Positions 44,402 to 51,855 of a DNA stretch of 64,000 nucleotides are shown piece after piece (positions within the stretch are counted from its first letter, which is position 1; the number at the start of each line of letters is the position of its first letter). The position numbers were made by a program, and so were the translations under genes. The DNA is from Pseudomonadota bacterium. GTDB taxonomy: Bacteria > Pseudomonadota > Alphaproteobacteria > Acetobacterales > Acetobacteraceae. Under the pieces are notes generated by a model. It worked only from the letters and a program-made list of their open reading frames with translations. It was not told the DNA's origin and did not search any database. The stretch covers positions 92,411-156,410 of the forward strand of contig JAJZFA010000054.1 in NCBI GenBank assembly GCA_021805565.1, written 5' to 3'.

Positions 44402-44488
44402 GCCCTGGTGGCGGAATTGGTAGACGCGCAGGTTTCAGGTACCTGTGGCCGCAAGGTCGTGGAAGTTCGAGTCTTCTCCTGGGCACCA
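44402..44488 (+). tRNA. tRNA-Leu (anticodon CAG)
   Basis: An 87-nt class II tRNA read by eye. The D-arm is GCGGAATTGGTAGACGC. The anticodon stem CAGGT/ACCTG encloses TTCAGGT, giving anticodon CAG. A long variable arm, a T-arm with GTTCGAGTC and an encoded CCA follow. The acceptor stem GCCCTGG pairs with CCTGGGC except for a T:T mismatch at pair 5-68. Confidence 0.93.
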
Positions 44489-44498
44489 ATACAACACA

Positions 44499-45152
44499 AT
44501 GAGTATTACGCAGTTCATGCCAAACGGCACGATCCACCTCTACCGGAACGATTTGCCGGATGTCCTGTCCCTGGGCCCGGTCGTTGCCGTCGATACCGAG
44601 ACAATGGGCCTGAATCCGCACCGCGACCGGCTGTGTCTGGTGCAGATGTCGGGAGGCGACGGCCACGTCCATCTTGTCCAGTTGATCCCAACCGAACACG
44701 GCGGGCGCGGCTTCGATTGTCCGAACCTCAAACGGCTCATGAGCGATCCAAATGTGGTGAAGCTCATGCATTTCGGCCGGTTCGACGTGGCGGCGATGCA
44801 GCATTACCTGGATATCGAGGTTGCCCCGGTGAAATGCACCAAGATCGCGGCGAGGCTGGTTCGCACCTTCACCGACCGGCACGGCCTGAAAGACCTCTGC
44901 AAGGAATTGCTCGGTGTCGAGTTGTCCAAGCAACAACAGTCCTCCGACTGGGGCGCCATCGACCTGACGCCGGAGCAACTGGCGTACGCAGCGTCGGACG
45001 TGCTGCACCTGCATGCGCTTTGGGCAAAACTGGAAGCGATCCTGATTCGCGAAAACCGCCTGGCTCTGGCGGAGTCCTGCTTTGCATTCCTTCCCACGCG
45101 GGCCCGTCTCGATCTGCTGGGATACGACACGCCGGACCTGTTCGCGCATTGA
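44499..45152 (+). CDS. RNase D-like 3'-5' exonuclease (DEDD family)
   Basis: 217 aa from ATG 44499, only 10 bp after the tRNA; the track start at 44445 lies inside the tRNA. DEDD motifs are VVAVDTETMGL (Exo I), LMHFGRFDVAAM (Exo II) and LAYAASDVLHLHAL (Exo III, Y-x3-D). It lacks the HRDC domains of full RNase D and is the short alphaproteobacterial form. The spacing suggests co-transcription with tRNA-Leu. It probably acts in RNA 3' end processing. Confidence 0.9.
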   Translation: MSITQFMPNGTIHLYRNDLPDVLSLGPVVAVDTETMGLNPHRDRLCLVQMSGGDGHVHLVQLIPTEHGGRGFDCPNLKRLMSDPNVVKLMHFGRFDVAAMQHYLDIEVAPVKCTKIAARLVRTFTDRHGLKDLCKELLGVELSKQQQSSDWGAIDLTPEQLAYAASDVLHLHALWAKLEAILIRENRLALAESCFAFLPTRARLDLLGYDTPDLFAH

Positions 45153-45253
45153 TGAAATTGCGTGCAGGTTAGGCGATAGCCAAACCCGCCAGCGTTCGGT
45201 TCGGGTATCGGCTTCGCCCGGTTAATCCGTATTAAGCACGACAGGAGGCCGAA

Positions 45254-46198
45254 ATGGTTCCAGTTTCAAAAATCGTCGCCCAGGCTTTAGTTGCCTGCCT
45301 TTTCGCGGTTGCCGCGCAGGCGGCGACCTTGGAAGTCGGCGCCAACAAGGAATACAAAGCGCCGTCGGCCGCCATTGCCGCCGCCCACGATGGCGACCAT
45401 GTGGATATCCAGCCCGGCGAATACTTCGACTGCGCCTTCGTAAAGCCGAACAGGCTGACGATCGAAGGCCTGGGCGACCCGGCTAAAATCGTTTTGACCG
45501 ACAAGATGTGCGGCGGCAAGGCGCTGCTTGTCGTCGAGGGCAGCGACATCGTCGTACGCAACCTGACGCTGACCCGTGCCCGTGTGCCGGACGCAAACGG
45601 CGGGGGCATTCGCGCCGAGGGACATAACCTGACGATCGAGGGCGTGCGTTTCGTCAACAATGAGACGGGAATCCTGACCACCGACGGCGTCGGCACGTTG
45701 ATCGTCCGCGACAGCCTGTTCGATAATAACGGCAGTTGCGATCAGTCCTGCGCGCACGGCATCTATACGGGCCATATCGACCTGCTGCGGGTCGAGCGGA
45801 CAAAATTCACCAATACCCGCCACGCACATCATATCAAATCTCGCGCCCAGCGGACCGAGGTTATCGGATCCTCCATCGTGGACGGCCCCGAGGGCACCGC
45901 CAGCTATGAAATCGAAGTTCCCAACGGGGGGTCTATCCTGATCCGCGACAACACCATCGAAAAGGGCCCGAAAGCAGAAAATCATAGTGCAGCCATCATG
46001 ATCGGTGCCGAGGGCGTCACCCAGCCGAGCCCCGAGATACTGGTGGAAAATAATCGCTTCCGGAACGATGGAAATTTCGAGACTTATTTCGTTTACAATC
46101 TAACCGCGACCGGGGCGATGCTGCGCGGAAATCAGTTCGTGGGCGCGGTCAAACCGCTACACGGCGATGGTCAGGTCATCCCCGCCACCGCCAGATAA
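45254..46198 (+). CDS. Secreted right-handed beta-helix protein
   Basis: 314 aa. A Sec signal (MVPVSKIVAQALVACLFAVAAQAA) is preceded by a strong AGGAGG. The mature part is a parallel beta-helix: successive strands such as LTIEGLG, IVVRNLTLTRA, LTIEGVRFVNNETGIL, LIVRDSLFDNNGSC, ILIRDNTIEKG and ILVENNRFRNDG. This is the pectate-lyase/right-handed beta-helix superfamily, usually polysaccharide-active. Catalytic residues cannot be assigned by eye. Its stop overlaps the next gene's ATG (TAATG), so the two are translationally coupled. Confidence 0.83.
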   Translation: MVPVSKIVAQALVACLFAVAAQAATLEVGANKEYKAPSAAIAAAHDGDHVDIQPGEYFDCAFVKPNRLTIEGLGDPAKIVLTDKMCGGKALLVVEGSDIVVRNLTLTRARVPDANGGGIRAEGHNLTIEGVRFVNNETGILTTDGVGTLIVRDSLFDNNGSCDQSCAHGIYTGHIDLLRVERTKFTNTRHAHHIKSRAQRTEVIGSSIVDGPEGTASYEIEVPNGGSILIRDNTIEKGPKAENHSAAIMIGAEGVTQPSPEILVENNRFRNDGNFETYFVYNLTATGAMLRGNQFVGAVKPLHGDGQVIPATAR

Positions 46199-48135
46199 TG
46201 CCGGTGCGGCCGACATCCTTTGGCGGATTGGTTGCCGCGGCACTGCTGCTGATCGTACCCTCCCGCTTGCCGGCCGCCGATACCGGACAGGTTCCGGCGC
46301 TGCCCCAGTCTGTCGTCGGCGCTGCCCCCGGCCCGTGGGACACTTACCAACTTATAATGTGGCAGACCCGGACCGAGGCCCAAATGGCCGGCCTGAAGCA
46401 GTTGGGGTTCACCGGAACCAAGCTGATGGCCAGCGGCGGGCATATCGATCCCGCGGCCTTGCGGATGGCGACCGGCTCCGGACTGCCATGGTATCTGGAA
46501 AACATCGCGACCGATTTTCTCTCGCCGTATCATCGCTATACGCCCGGCAAGCCGGTCACATGGCTGTTCGACGCCGCCAAGGCCCGCCGCCACGACAATC
46601 CAGCGGATAACAGCGTATTCCTGCGCGAACCCGGCCTGTCCGATTCCGCCTGGCGGGACGCGATCAATCTTCGGCTGACCGGCATGGTGCGTGCGCAATC
46701 CCAGTATCGCCCGCTGTTCTATAACCTCGCCGACGAAGCGGGCATCGGCGATCTCGCCAGCGCCTGGGACGCCGACATTGCCCCAACGTCGCTCGATGGC
46801 ATGCGAAACTGGCTTCGTACGCAGTATCCCAGCCTGACCGCCCTCAACCAGGAATGGAGCACCGGTTTCGGCCGTTGGGACGACGTGGTTCCGGAACTGA
46901 CCGACGCCGCAATGGCCCGCCACGACGACAACTACGCGGCCTGGGCGGATTTCAAGGCCTGGATGGACGTGGCCTTCGCCACCGCCGTCAGCCACGCCAC
47001 CGATACCGTGCATGCGGCCGACCGCGCCGCGTTTGCAGGCTTGGAAGGCGGCCAGGTGCCGGGTTGGGGCGGCTACGACTATGGCCTGCTGGCCCCAGCC
47101 GTGGATGTCATGGAAATCTACGACTTTGGAAACGCCCAGGATCTTGCTCGCGCGTTCAATCCCAGCCTGCGAATCCTGCGCACAAGCGCCGGCACCGGTT
47201 CGCGCGAGACTTTTGCGGCGTGGCATCATCTTCTACACGGCGGACGCGGCACGATTGTCTGGGACGAGAATCAAGACGTGACCGGTCCCGACGGAACGCC
47301 CGGCCCGCGCGGGCGAGAGATCGCCGCCCTTACCGCCGGACTGCGGCAGGCGGCATCGGTACTGTTCGATTGCTTGCCGTCGCGCGACCCTGTCGCCTTA
47401 CTCTATTCGCAGGCGAGTTTCCGCACCCGTTGGATGCTCGATCATCGCGTGCTCGGTCCGGCCTGGTCCAACCGCGACGCCGAACGCGAATACGAGGATA
47501 ACGCCTGGCGGGCCTCTCGCCGCCAGACCTTGCGGCGCCTGAGCGAAATCGGGGTGGAGCCCTACATCCTGACCTCCGCAATGGTCGAAGGCGGCGCCCT
47601 TCGTACGAATGGCTTGCGCGTACTGATCCTGCCGCAAGCGATTGCAATGTCCACGGCGGAAGGCGCCGCCATCGCCGATTTCGCGGCGCACGGAGGCACC
47701 GTATTAACCGATACGGCCCCCGGCCTGTTCGACCAACACAGCCGCCGCCGGACGGAACCGCTGCTGGCCGGAGTGGCAAAGCTAGAGCCGTTTCTGTGGC
47801 CCGACGGGACTCCGTCCGCCCCGGAGAACCTCGATCCCCTGGCCGAGGCTCTCCGGCAGGCCGGCGCTCCGCCACGCCTGACCCTGTCCGGCCCGGACGG
47901 CGCGACAGCATCCGGCGTTGACGTCCAATGGTTCGCCCATGGCGACATCGGGATTTTAACGCTGCAAGCGCAGACGCCCTGGGGCAGCGCGACCGATTTC
48001 GATCTGCATTTGTCCCAGCCGGCACTTGTTCACGACCTTCGCCATCCGGGCCCGCCGCAACGCACCGACCGGATGGCCGTGCATCTCGACGGCATCGAAC
48101 CGACGCTTTTGATGCTGGAGCCGGACCACCGCTAA
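46198..48135 (+). CDS. Secreted glycoside hydrolase-like protein (GH42-type, beta-galactosidase trimerisation-like)
   Basis: 645 aa with a signal peptide (GGLVAAALLLIVPSRLPAAD). The N-terminal TIM-barrel-like part has candidate acidic residues in YNLADEAGIGD and GLEGGQVPGWGGYDYG. A trimerisation-like domain follows (VALLYSQASFRTRW, then VLILPQAIAMSTAEGAAIADFAAHGGTVL). The family call rests on this domain order. With the coupled beta-helix gene it probably degrades or modifies an extracellular glycan. Both genes interrupt the run from the RNase D-like gene to the lpt genes. Confidence 0.7.
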   Translation: MPVRPTSFGGLVAAALLLIVPSRLPAADTGQVPALPQSVVGAAPGPWDTYQLIMWQTRTEAQMAGLKQLGFTGTKLMASGGHIDPAALRMATGSGLPWYLENIATDFLSPYHRYTPGKPVTWLFDAAKARRHDNPADNSVFLREPGLSDSAWRDAINLRLTGMVRAQSQYRPLFYNLADEAGIGDLASAWDADIAPTSLDGMRNWLRTQYPSLTALNQEWSTGFGRWDDVVPELTDAAMARHDDNYAAWADFKAWMDVAFATAVSHATDTVHAADRAAFAGLEGGQVPGWGGYDYGLLAPAVDVMEIYDFGNAQDLARAFNPSLRILRTSAGTGSRETFAAWHHLLHGGRGTIVWDENQDVTGPDGTPGPRGREIAALTAGLRQAASVLFDCLPSRDPVALLYSQASFRTRWMLDHRVLGPAWSNRDAEREYEDNAWRASRRQTLRRLSEIGVEPYILTSAMVEGGALRTNGLRVLILPQAIAMSTAEGAAIADFAAHGGTVLTDTAPGLFDQHSRRRTEPLLAGVAKLEPFLWPDGTPSAPENLDPLAEALRQAGAPPRLTLSGPDGATASGVDVQWFAHGDIGILTLQAQTPWGSATDFDLHLSQPALVHDLRHPGPPQRTDRMAVHLDGIEPTLLMLEPDHR

Positions 48136-48262
48136 ACCGCGCTTTGGCCCGGTTCGCCACGATCGCGATTTTGCCGTAACTCTTCGATAACAGTCGGCGG
48201 TTGACCCGGTGCGGCGGGACGGCCCATAGAAACTCCGCGCGAAAAACGGAAGACCCGTCATT

Positions 48263-49255
48263 TTGAGTCATTCAATCACCCAGCCGGATACCGATAGCGC
48301 CGATCTTCAGGTCGCGCGGAACGTGTTGAACACGGAAGCCGCCGGCCTGTTGGCGCTCGCCGCCAGCCTGGGGGGCCGCTTCGGCCAGGCAATCGACCGG
48401 CTTGCATCTGCAACCGGTCGCGTTGTCGTGTCCGGCATGGGCAAATCCGGCCATGTCGGCCGCAAAATCGCCGCGACCCTGGCGTCCACCGGTGCGCCGG
48501 CATTGTTTGTCCATCCGGCCGAGGCGTCGCATGGCGACCTGGGCATGATCGTGGCGGGCGACGTCGTGCTGGCGTTGTCCAATTCGGGCGAAACGGCGGA
48601 ACTCGCCGACCTTGTCGCCCATACCCGTCGATTCGGCCTGCCGCTCATTGCCATTACCGCCCAACCGGACTCGGCTCTGGCGCGGGCGGCTGACGTCGCT
48701 TTAATCTTGCCGAAAGCCGCCGAAGCCTGTCCGATGGGCCTGGCCCCCACCACATCCACCACCATGCAACTCGCGTTGGGCGACGCCATCGCCGTCGCGC
48801 TCCTCACCCGCCGCGGTTTTACAGCCGCCGACTTCCGCCAGTTCCATCCTGGCGGTCGGCTGGGTGCGCGCCTGCGCCGGGTGCGGGAAGTCATGCATGC
48901 GGGCACTGAAATGCCGCTCGCAAGCCCCGATACGCCGATGGCGACCGCTCTGGTACGTATGACCGAAAAGCGATTCGGCTGCCTTGGTGTCGTCGATGGT
49001 AATGGCGTGCTTTGCGGCATCGTCACCGATGGCGACCTGCGACGCGCCATGGGGCCGGACCTGTTGTCGCGCAGGACGGGCGACATCATGACCGCCTCGC
49101 CCCGCACGATCGGCCCCGACGCGCTGGCGGCGGAGGCATTGCACGCAATGAATGCCAGCGAACGCCCCGTCACCACATTATTCGTGGTCGATCCGGCTGG
49201 CCGGCCGCTGGGAATTCTGCATGTTCACGATCTGCTGCGGGCGGGTCTGGCATGA
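48263..49255 (+). CDS. kdsD: Arabinose-5-phosphate isomerase (KdsD/KpsF type)
   Basis: 330 aa, with a TTG start at 48263 and no in-frame ATG nearby. An N-terminal SIS domain (VVVSGMGKSGHVGRKIAATLASTGAPALFVHPAEASHGDLG) is followed by two CBS domains at the C-terminus. The enzyme converts ribulose-5-phosphate to arabinose-5-phosphate for Kdo synthesis, the first committed step of LPS core. It leads the lptC-lptA-lptB-rpoN block, 10 bp before lptC. Confidence 0.94.
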   Translation: MSHSITQPDTDSADLQVARNVLNTEAAGLLALAASLGGRFGQAIDRLASATGRVVVSGMGKSGHVGRKIAATLASTGAPALFVHPAEASHGDLGMIVAGDVVLALSNSGETAELADLVAHTRRFGLPLIAITAQPDSALARAADVALILPKAAEACPMGLAPTTSTTMQLALGDAIAVALLTRRGFTAADFRQFHPGGRLGARLRRVREVMHAGTEMPLASPDTPMATALVRMTEKRFGCLGVVDGNGVLCGIVTDGDLRRAMGPDLLSRRTGDIMTASPRTIGPDALAAEALHAMNASERPVTTLFVVDPAGRPLGILHVHDLLRAGLA

Positions 49256-49265
49256 TTGTATCGTC

Positions 49266-49952
49266 ATGAGCGGCCGGCCGCTGCCATCCAACGCCGTGCA
49301 ATCGCCCGGAAACGACAGTTATCTGCTGACCGGGACCGGTACGCGCGATCGCATGGCGCCGGCGCCAGGACGAATCGCGCGCAGGCGGCTGATGATTACC
49401 GTCACCAAATGGCTGCTGCCGGTCGCCGCGATGGCATTGCTGGCGTCGATCGCACTGTGGCCGGAAATCCAGGATGCCGCGACCAAGGCACGCCTGAAGT
49501 TGAACCGCATTACCGCGGAGGTGGACGGCGGCAAACTGCTCGATGCCCGGTATAACGGCGTCGATGAGAGAGGCCGTCCTTACACCGTTACCGCCGCCAC
49601 CGCGTGGCAGATCGATCCCGAACGTGTCGGCCTGACGCTGCCCAAGGGCGACATCACGCTGGAGAACGGAACCTGGCTGCTGCTGACGGCGAAGACCGGC
49701 ACGTTCATGCAGCATCTGAACCAGCTCGATCTGCTGAAGGACGTGACGCTGTATCGCGACGACGGCACCACGATGCATACCGAAAGCGCTTCGATCGACG
49801 TGAAGGCCGGCGCCGCCGCGGGGTCAGAACCGGTGCATGTGGAAGGTCCGTTCGGCGTTCTGGATGCGCAGGGCTTCACTGTCATGGATAAAGGCACCGC
49901 GATGGATTTCCCCGGCCCCGCCCATCTGGTGCTGAACGGAACCAGCCATTGA
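49266..49952 (+). CDS. lptC: LPS export protein LptC
   Basis: 228 aa from ATG 49266; the track starts inside kdsD. One N-terminal helix (MITVTKWLLPVAAMALLASIALWP) precedes a periplasmic beta-jellyroll domain (LNRITAEVDGGKLLDARYNGVDERGRPYTV...). The polar extension before the helix is about 40 residues. LptC links the LptBFG transporter to LptA. It overlaps lptA at its stop. Confidence 0.88.
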   Translation: MSGRPLPSNAVQSPGNDSYLLTGTGTRDRMAPAPGRIARRRLMITVTKWLLPVAAMALLASIALWPEIQDAATKARLKLNRITAEVDGGKLLDARYNGVDERGRPYTVTAATAWQIDPERVGLTLPKGDITLENGTWLLLTAKTGTFMQHLNQLDLLKDVTLYRDDGTTMHTESASIDVKAGAAAGSEPVHVEGPFGVLDAQGFTVMDKGTAMDFPGPAHLVLNGTSH

Positions 49953-50959
49953 CACCTGTTTTTGCCGCGCTTGCGTCGATCGGTCTGGCCCTAGCGCTTT
50001 GGCCGGCACCCGCCAGGGCGCAGCAACTCGATATGATGCATGGCGGCCCGATCGACATCACAGCCCGAGACGGCATGGAATGGCGCCAAAATGAGCAGGA
50101 AGTCATCGCCCGCGGCGACGCAAGGGCGATTCGCGGCACTGTTACCGTCACGGCCGATAAACTGACCGCCTGGTACCGTAAGAAAGCCACGACAGGGTCG
50201 GCACCGGCCGCACCGGCTTCTGGTTTGGCCGGCGATTCATCAACCGATGGCAGCGAAATCTATCGCCTCCAGGCCGACGGCAATGTCCATATCTTTACCG
50301 CCACCGACCGGGCCCAGGGCGACAAGGCAACCTACGACCTGGATCAGGGCGTGCTGGTTCTGACCGGGCACGACCTGAAACTGACCACGCCGAACGATAC
50401 GATCACCGCCCGGGACGATCTGGAATACTGGCCGCAGCCGCACATGGCGGTCGCACGCGGAAACGCGATCGTCGTCACCAGCGATGCCAAACGGGTCGCC
50501 GCGGACACGCTGGTTGCCTACACGACGGACAATCCGCCGCCGGCCGCCGACCCCAAGGCGGCGCCACCGCCTGTCATAGCGAAAGCGACGGCAGCGCCGA
50601 ACGACGATCCGCTGGCCGCATCGGGAAAGCTGGACCGGGTAGAGGCATTCGGAAACGTGTCCATCCGAACCCCGACCGATACGATCACCGGGGACCGGGG
50701 GGTTTATGTGACCGGTACTGGCATGGCTCGTTTGGTCGGTATCGTTCGGATCACCCGTGGCCAAAACCAGTTGAATGGCGCCGAGGCGGACGTGAATATG
50801 AAAACCGGCATCGCCACTCTGGTCGCTCAGAAATCCGGCCGCGTACATGGTCTGGTGGTGCCCAACGATGACAGTACAAAGGCACCCGGGACTACGCCGC
50901 CTGGCGAACCGCCCGCCGCGGCAAAATCGGCGCCCGCATCGTCGGGGCAGAAACCATGA
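49949..50959 (+). CDS. lptA: LPS transport periplasmic protein LptA
   Basis: 336 aa, with a TTG start overlapping the lptC stop (TTGA). A signal peptide (ALASIGLALALWPAPARAQ) is followed by OstA-type repeats: VIARGDARAIRGTVTVTADKLTAWY, then YRLQADGNVHIFTATDRAQGDKATYDLDQGVLVLTG. It is nearly twice the length of the E. coli protein, with two low-complexity Pro/Ala linkers and a third OstA-like repeat toward the end. It forms the periplasmic LPS bridge. Confidence 0.9.
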   Translation: MTPVFAALASIGLALALWPAPARAQQLDMMHGGPIDITARDGMEWRQNEQEVIARGDARAIRGTVTVTADKLTAWYRKKATTGSAPAAPASGLAGDSSTDGSEIYRLQADGNVHIFTATDRAQGDKATYDLDQGVLVLTGHDLKLTTPNDTITARDDLEYWPQPHMAVARGNAIVVTSDAKRVAADTLVAYTTDNPPPAADPKAAPPPVIAKATAAPNDDPLAASGKLDRVEAFGNVSIRTPTDTITGDRGVYVTGTGMARLVGIVRITRGQNQLNGAEADVNMKTGIATLVAQKSGRVHGLVVPNDDSTKAPGTTPPGEPPAAAKSAPASSGQKP

Positions 50960-51747
50960 CGATTGCCGGGGATAACGAAGCCCCTAAAGGCGCGCCCAAT
51001 GCGACGTTCAAGCTCGTTCCGGGCAGCGCCGGTCTGACCGCGCGCGCCGTGGGCAAGACTTACAAAGGACGGCCGGTCGTGCGCAACGTCTCGGTCACGC
51101 TCCACCGGGGCGAAGCCGTCGGCATGCTCGGTCCTAACGGCGCCGGGAAGACCACCACATTCTATATGATCGTCGGACTGGTGAAGCCCGATACGGGATC
51201 GATCAGCCTGGATGGCGCCGACATCACTCGCCTGCCGATGTACCGCCGCGCCCGGCTGGGTATCGGCTATCTGCCACAAGAGGCGAGCGTGTTCCGCGGC
51301 CTGAATGTCGAACAGAACATCATGGCGGCGCTGGAAGTGATCGAGCCGGATGGCGCCAGCCGCGAGCGGATGCTGGATGAATTGCTGGCCGAATTCGGCA
51401 TCGGCCACTTGCGCCGTACACCGGCACTGGCGCTGTCCGGCGGGGAGCGTCGGCGGGTGGAAATCGCGCGCGCCCTGGCAACCCAGCCATCGTACATACT
51501 GCTCGATGAGCCGCTGGCCGGCATCGATCCGATCGCCGTCGGAGAAATCCGCGATCTGGTGAAGCATCTTAAGGATCGCGGCATCGGCGTGCTGATCACC
51601 GACCACAACGTGCGGGAAACTCTGGATATTATCGACCGTGCTTACATCATGCACGATGGGCAGGTGCTGATGGAGGGAAAGCCGAGCGAAGTGGTGGCCC
51701 ACGAGGGGGTGCGCAGGGTCTATTTAGGCGAGAAATTCAGTATGTAG
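50956..51747 (+). CDS. lptB: LPS export ABC transporter ATPase LptB
   Basis: 263 aa, with an ATGA overlap with lptA. Walker [10 protein letters not shown], signature LSGGERRRVEIARAL, Walker B YILLDEPLAGIDPIAV and the C-terminal VRRVYLGEKFSM are diagnostic of LptB. The first ~30 residues are a non-conserved extension. It drives LPS extraction through LptFG, which are not encoded in this window. rpoN follows 108 bp later, with its own apparent regulatory signals. Confidence 0.96.
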   Translation: MTIAGDNEAPKGAPNATFKLVPGSAGLTARAVGKTYKGRPVVRNVSVTLHRGEAVGMLGPNGAGKTTTFYMIVGLVKPDTGSISLDGADITRLPMYRRARLGIGYLPQEASVFRGLNVEQNIMAALEVIEPDGASRERMLDELLAEFGIGHLRRTPALALSGGERRRVEIARALATQPSYILLDEPLAGIDPIAVGEIRDLVKHLKDRGIGVLITDHNVRETLDIIDRAYIMHDGQVLMEGKPSEVVAHEGVRRVYLGEKFSM

Positions 51748-51785
51748 CTTTATTAACCCATTCTGGCTGACATGCCCGCCCGTGT

Positions 51786-51801
51786 TTGCACGTTTTTTGC
51801 A
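51786..51801 (+). promoter_or_regulatory. Putative sigma-54 (-24/-12) promoter of rpoN
   Basis: TTGCACGTTTTTTGCA fits TGGCACGNNNNTTGCW with one mismatch (T for the first G of the -24 GG) and exact spacing. The expected start of transcription is about 40-45 bp before the rpoN ATG. Confidence 0.55.
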
Positions 51802-51830
51802 TGCACTATGACGGAAATTAATTGACCGAA

Positions 51831-51854
51831 CCGGGAATGACGGGATAATCCCGG
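51831..51854 (+). promoter_or_regulatory. Hairpin over the rpoN translation start region
   Basis: CCGGGA and TCCCGG form perfect 6-bp arms around a 12-nt loop and end one base before the rpoN ATG. The only SD-like sequence (ACGGGA) lies in the loop, so the hairpin could affect initiation. Confidence 0.45.
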
Positions 51855-51855
51855 C

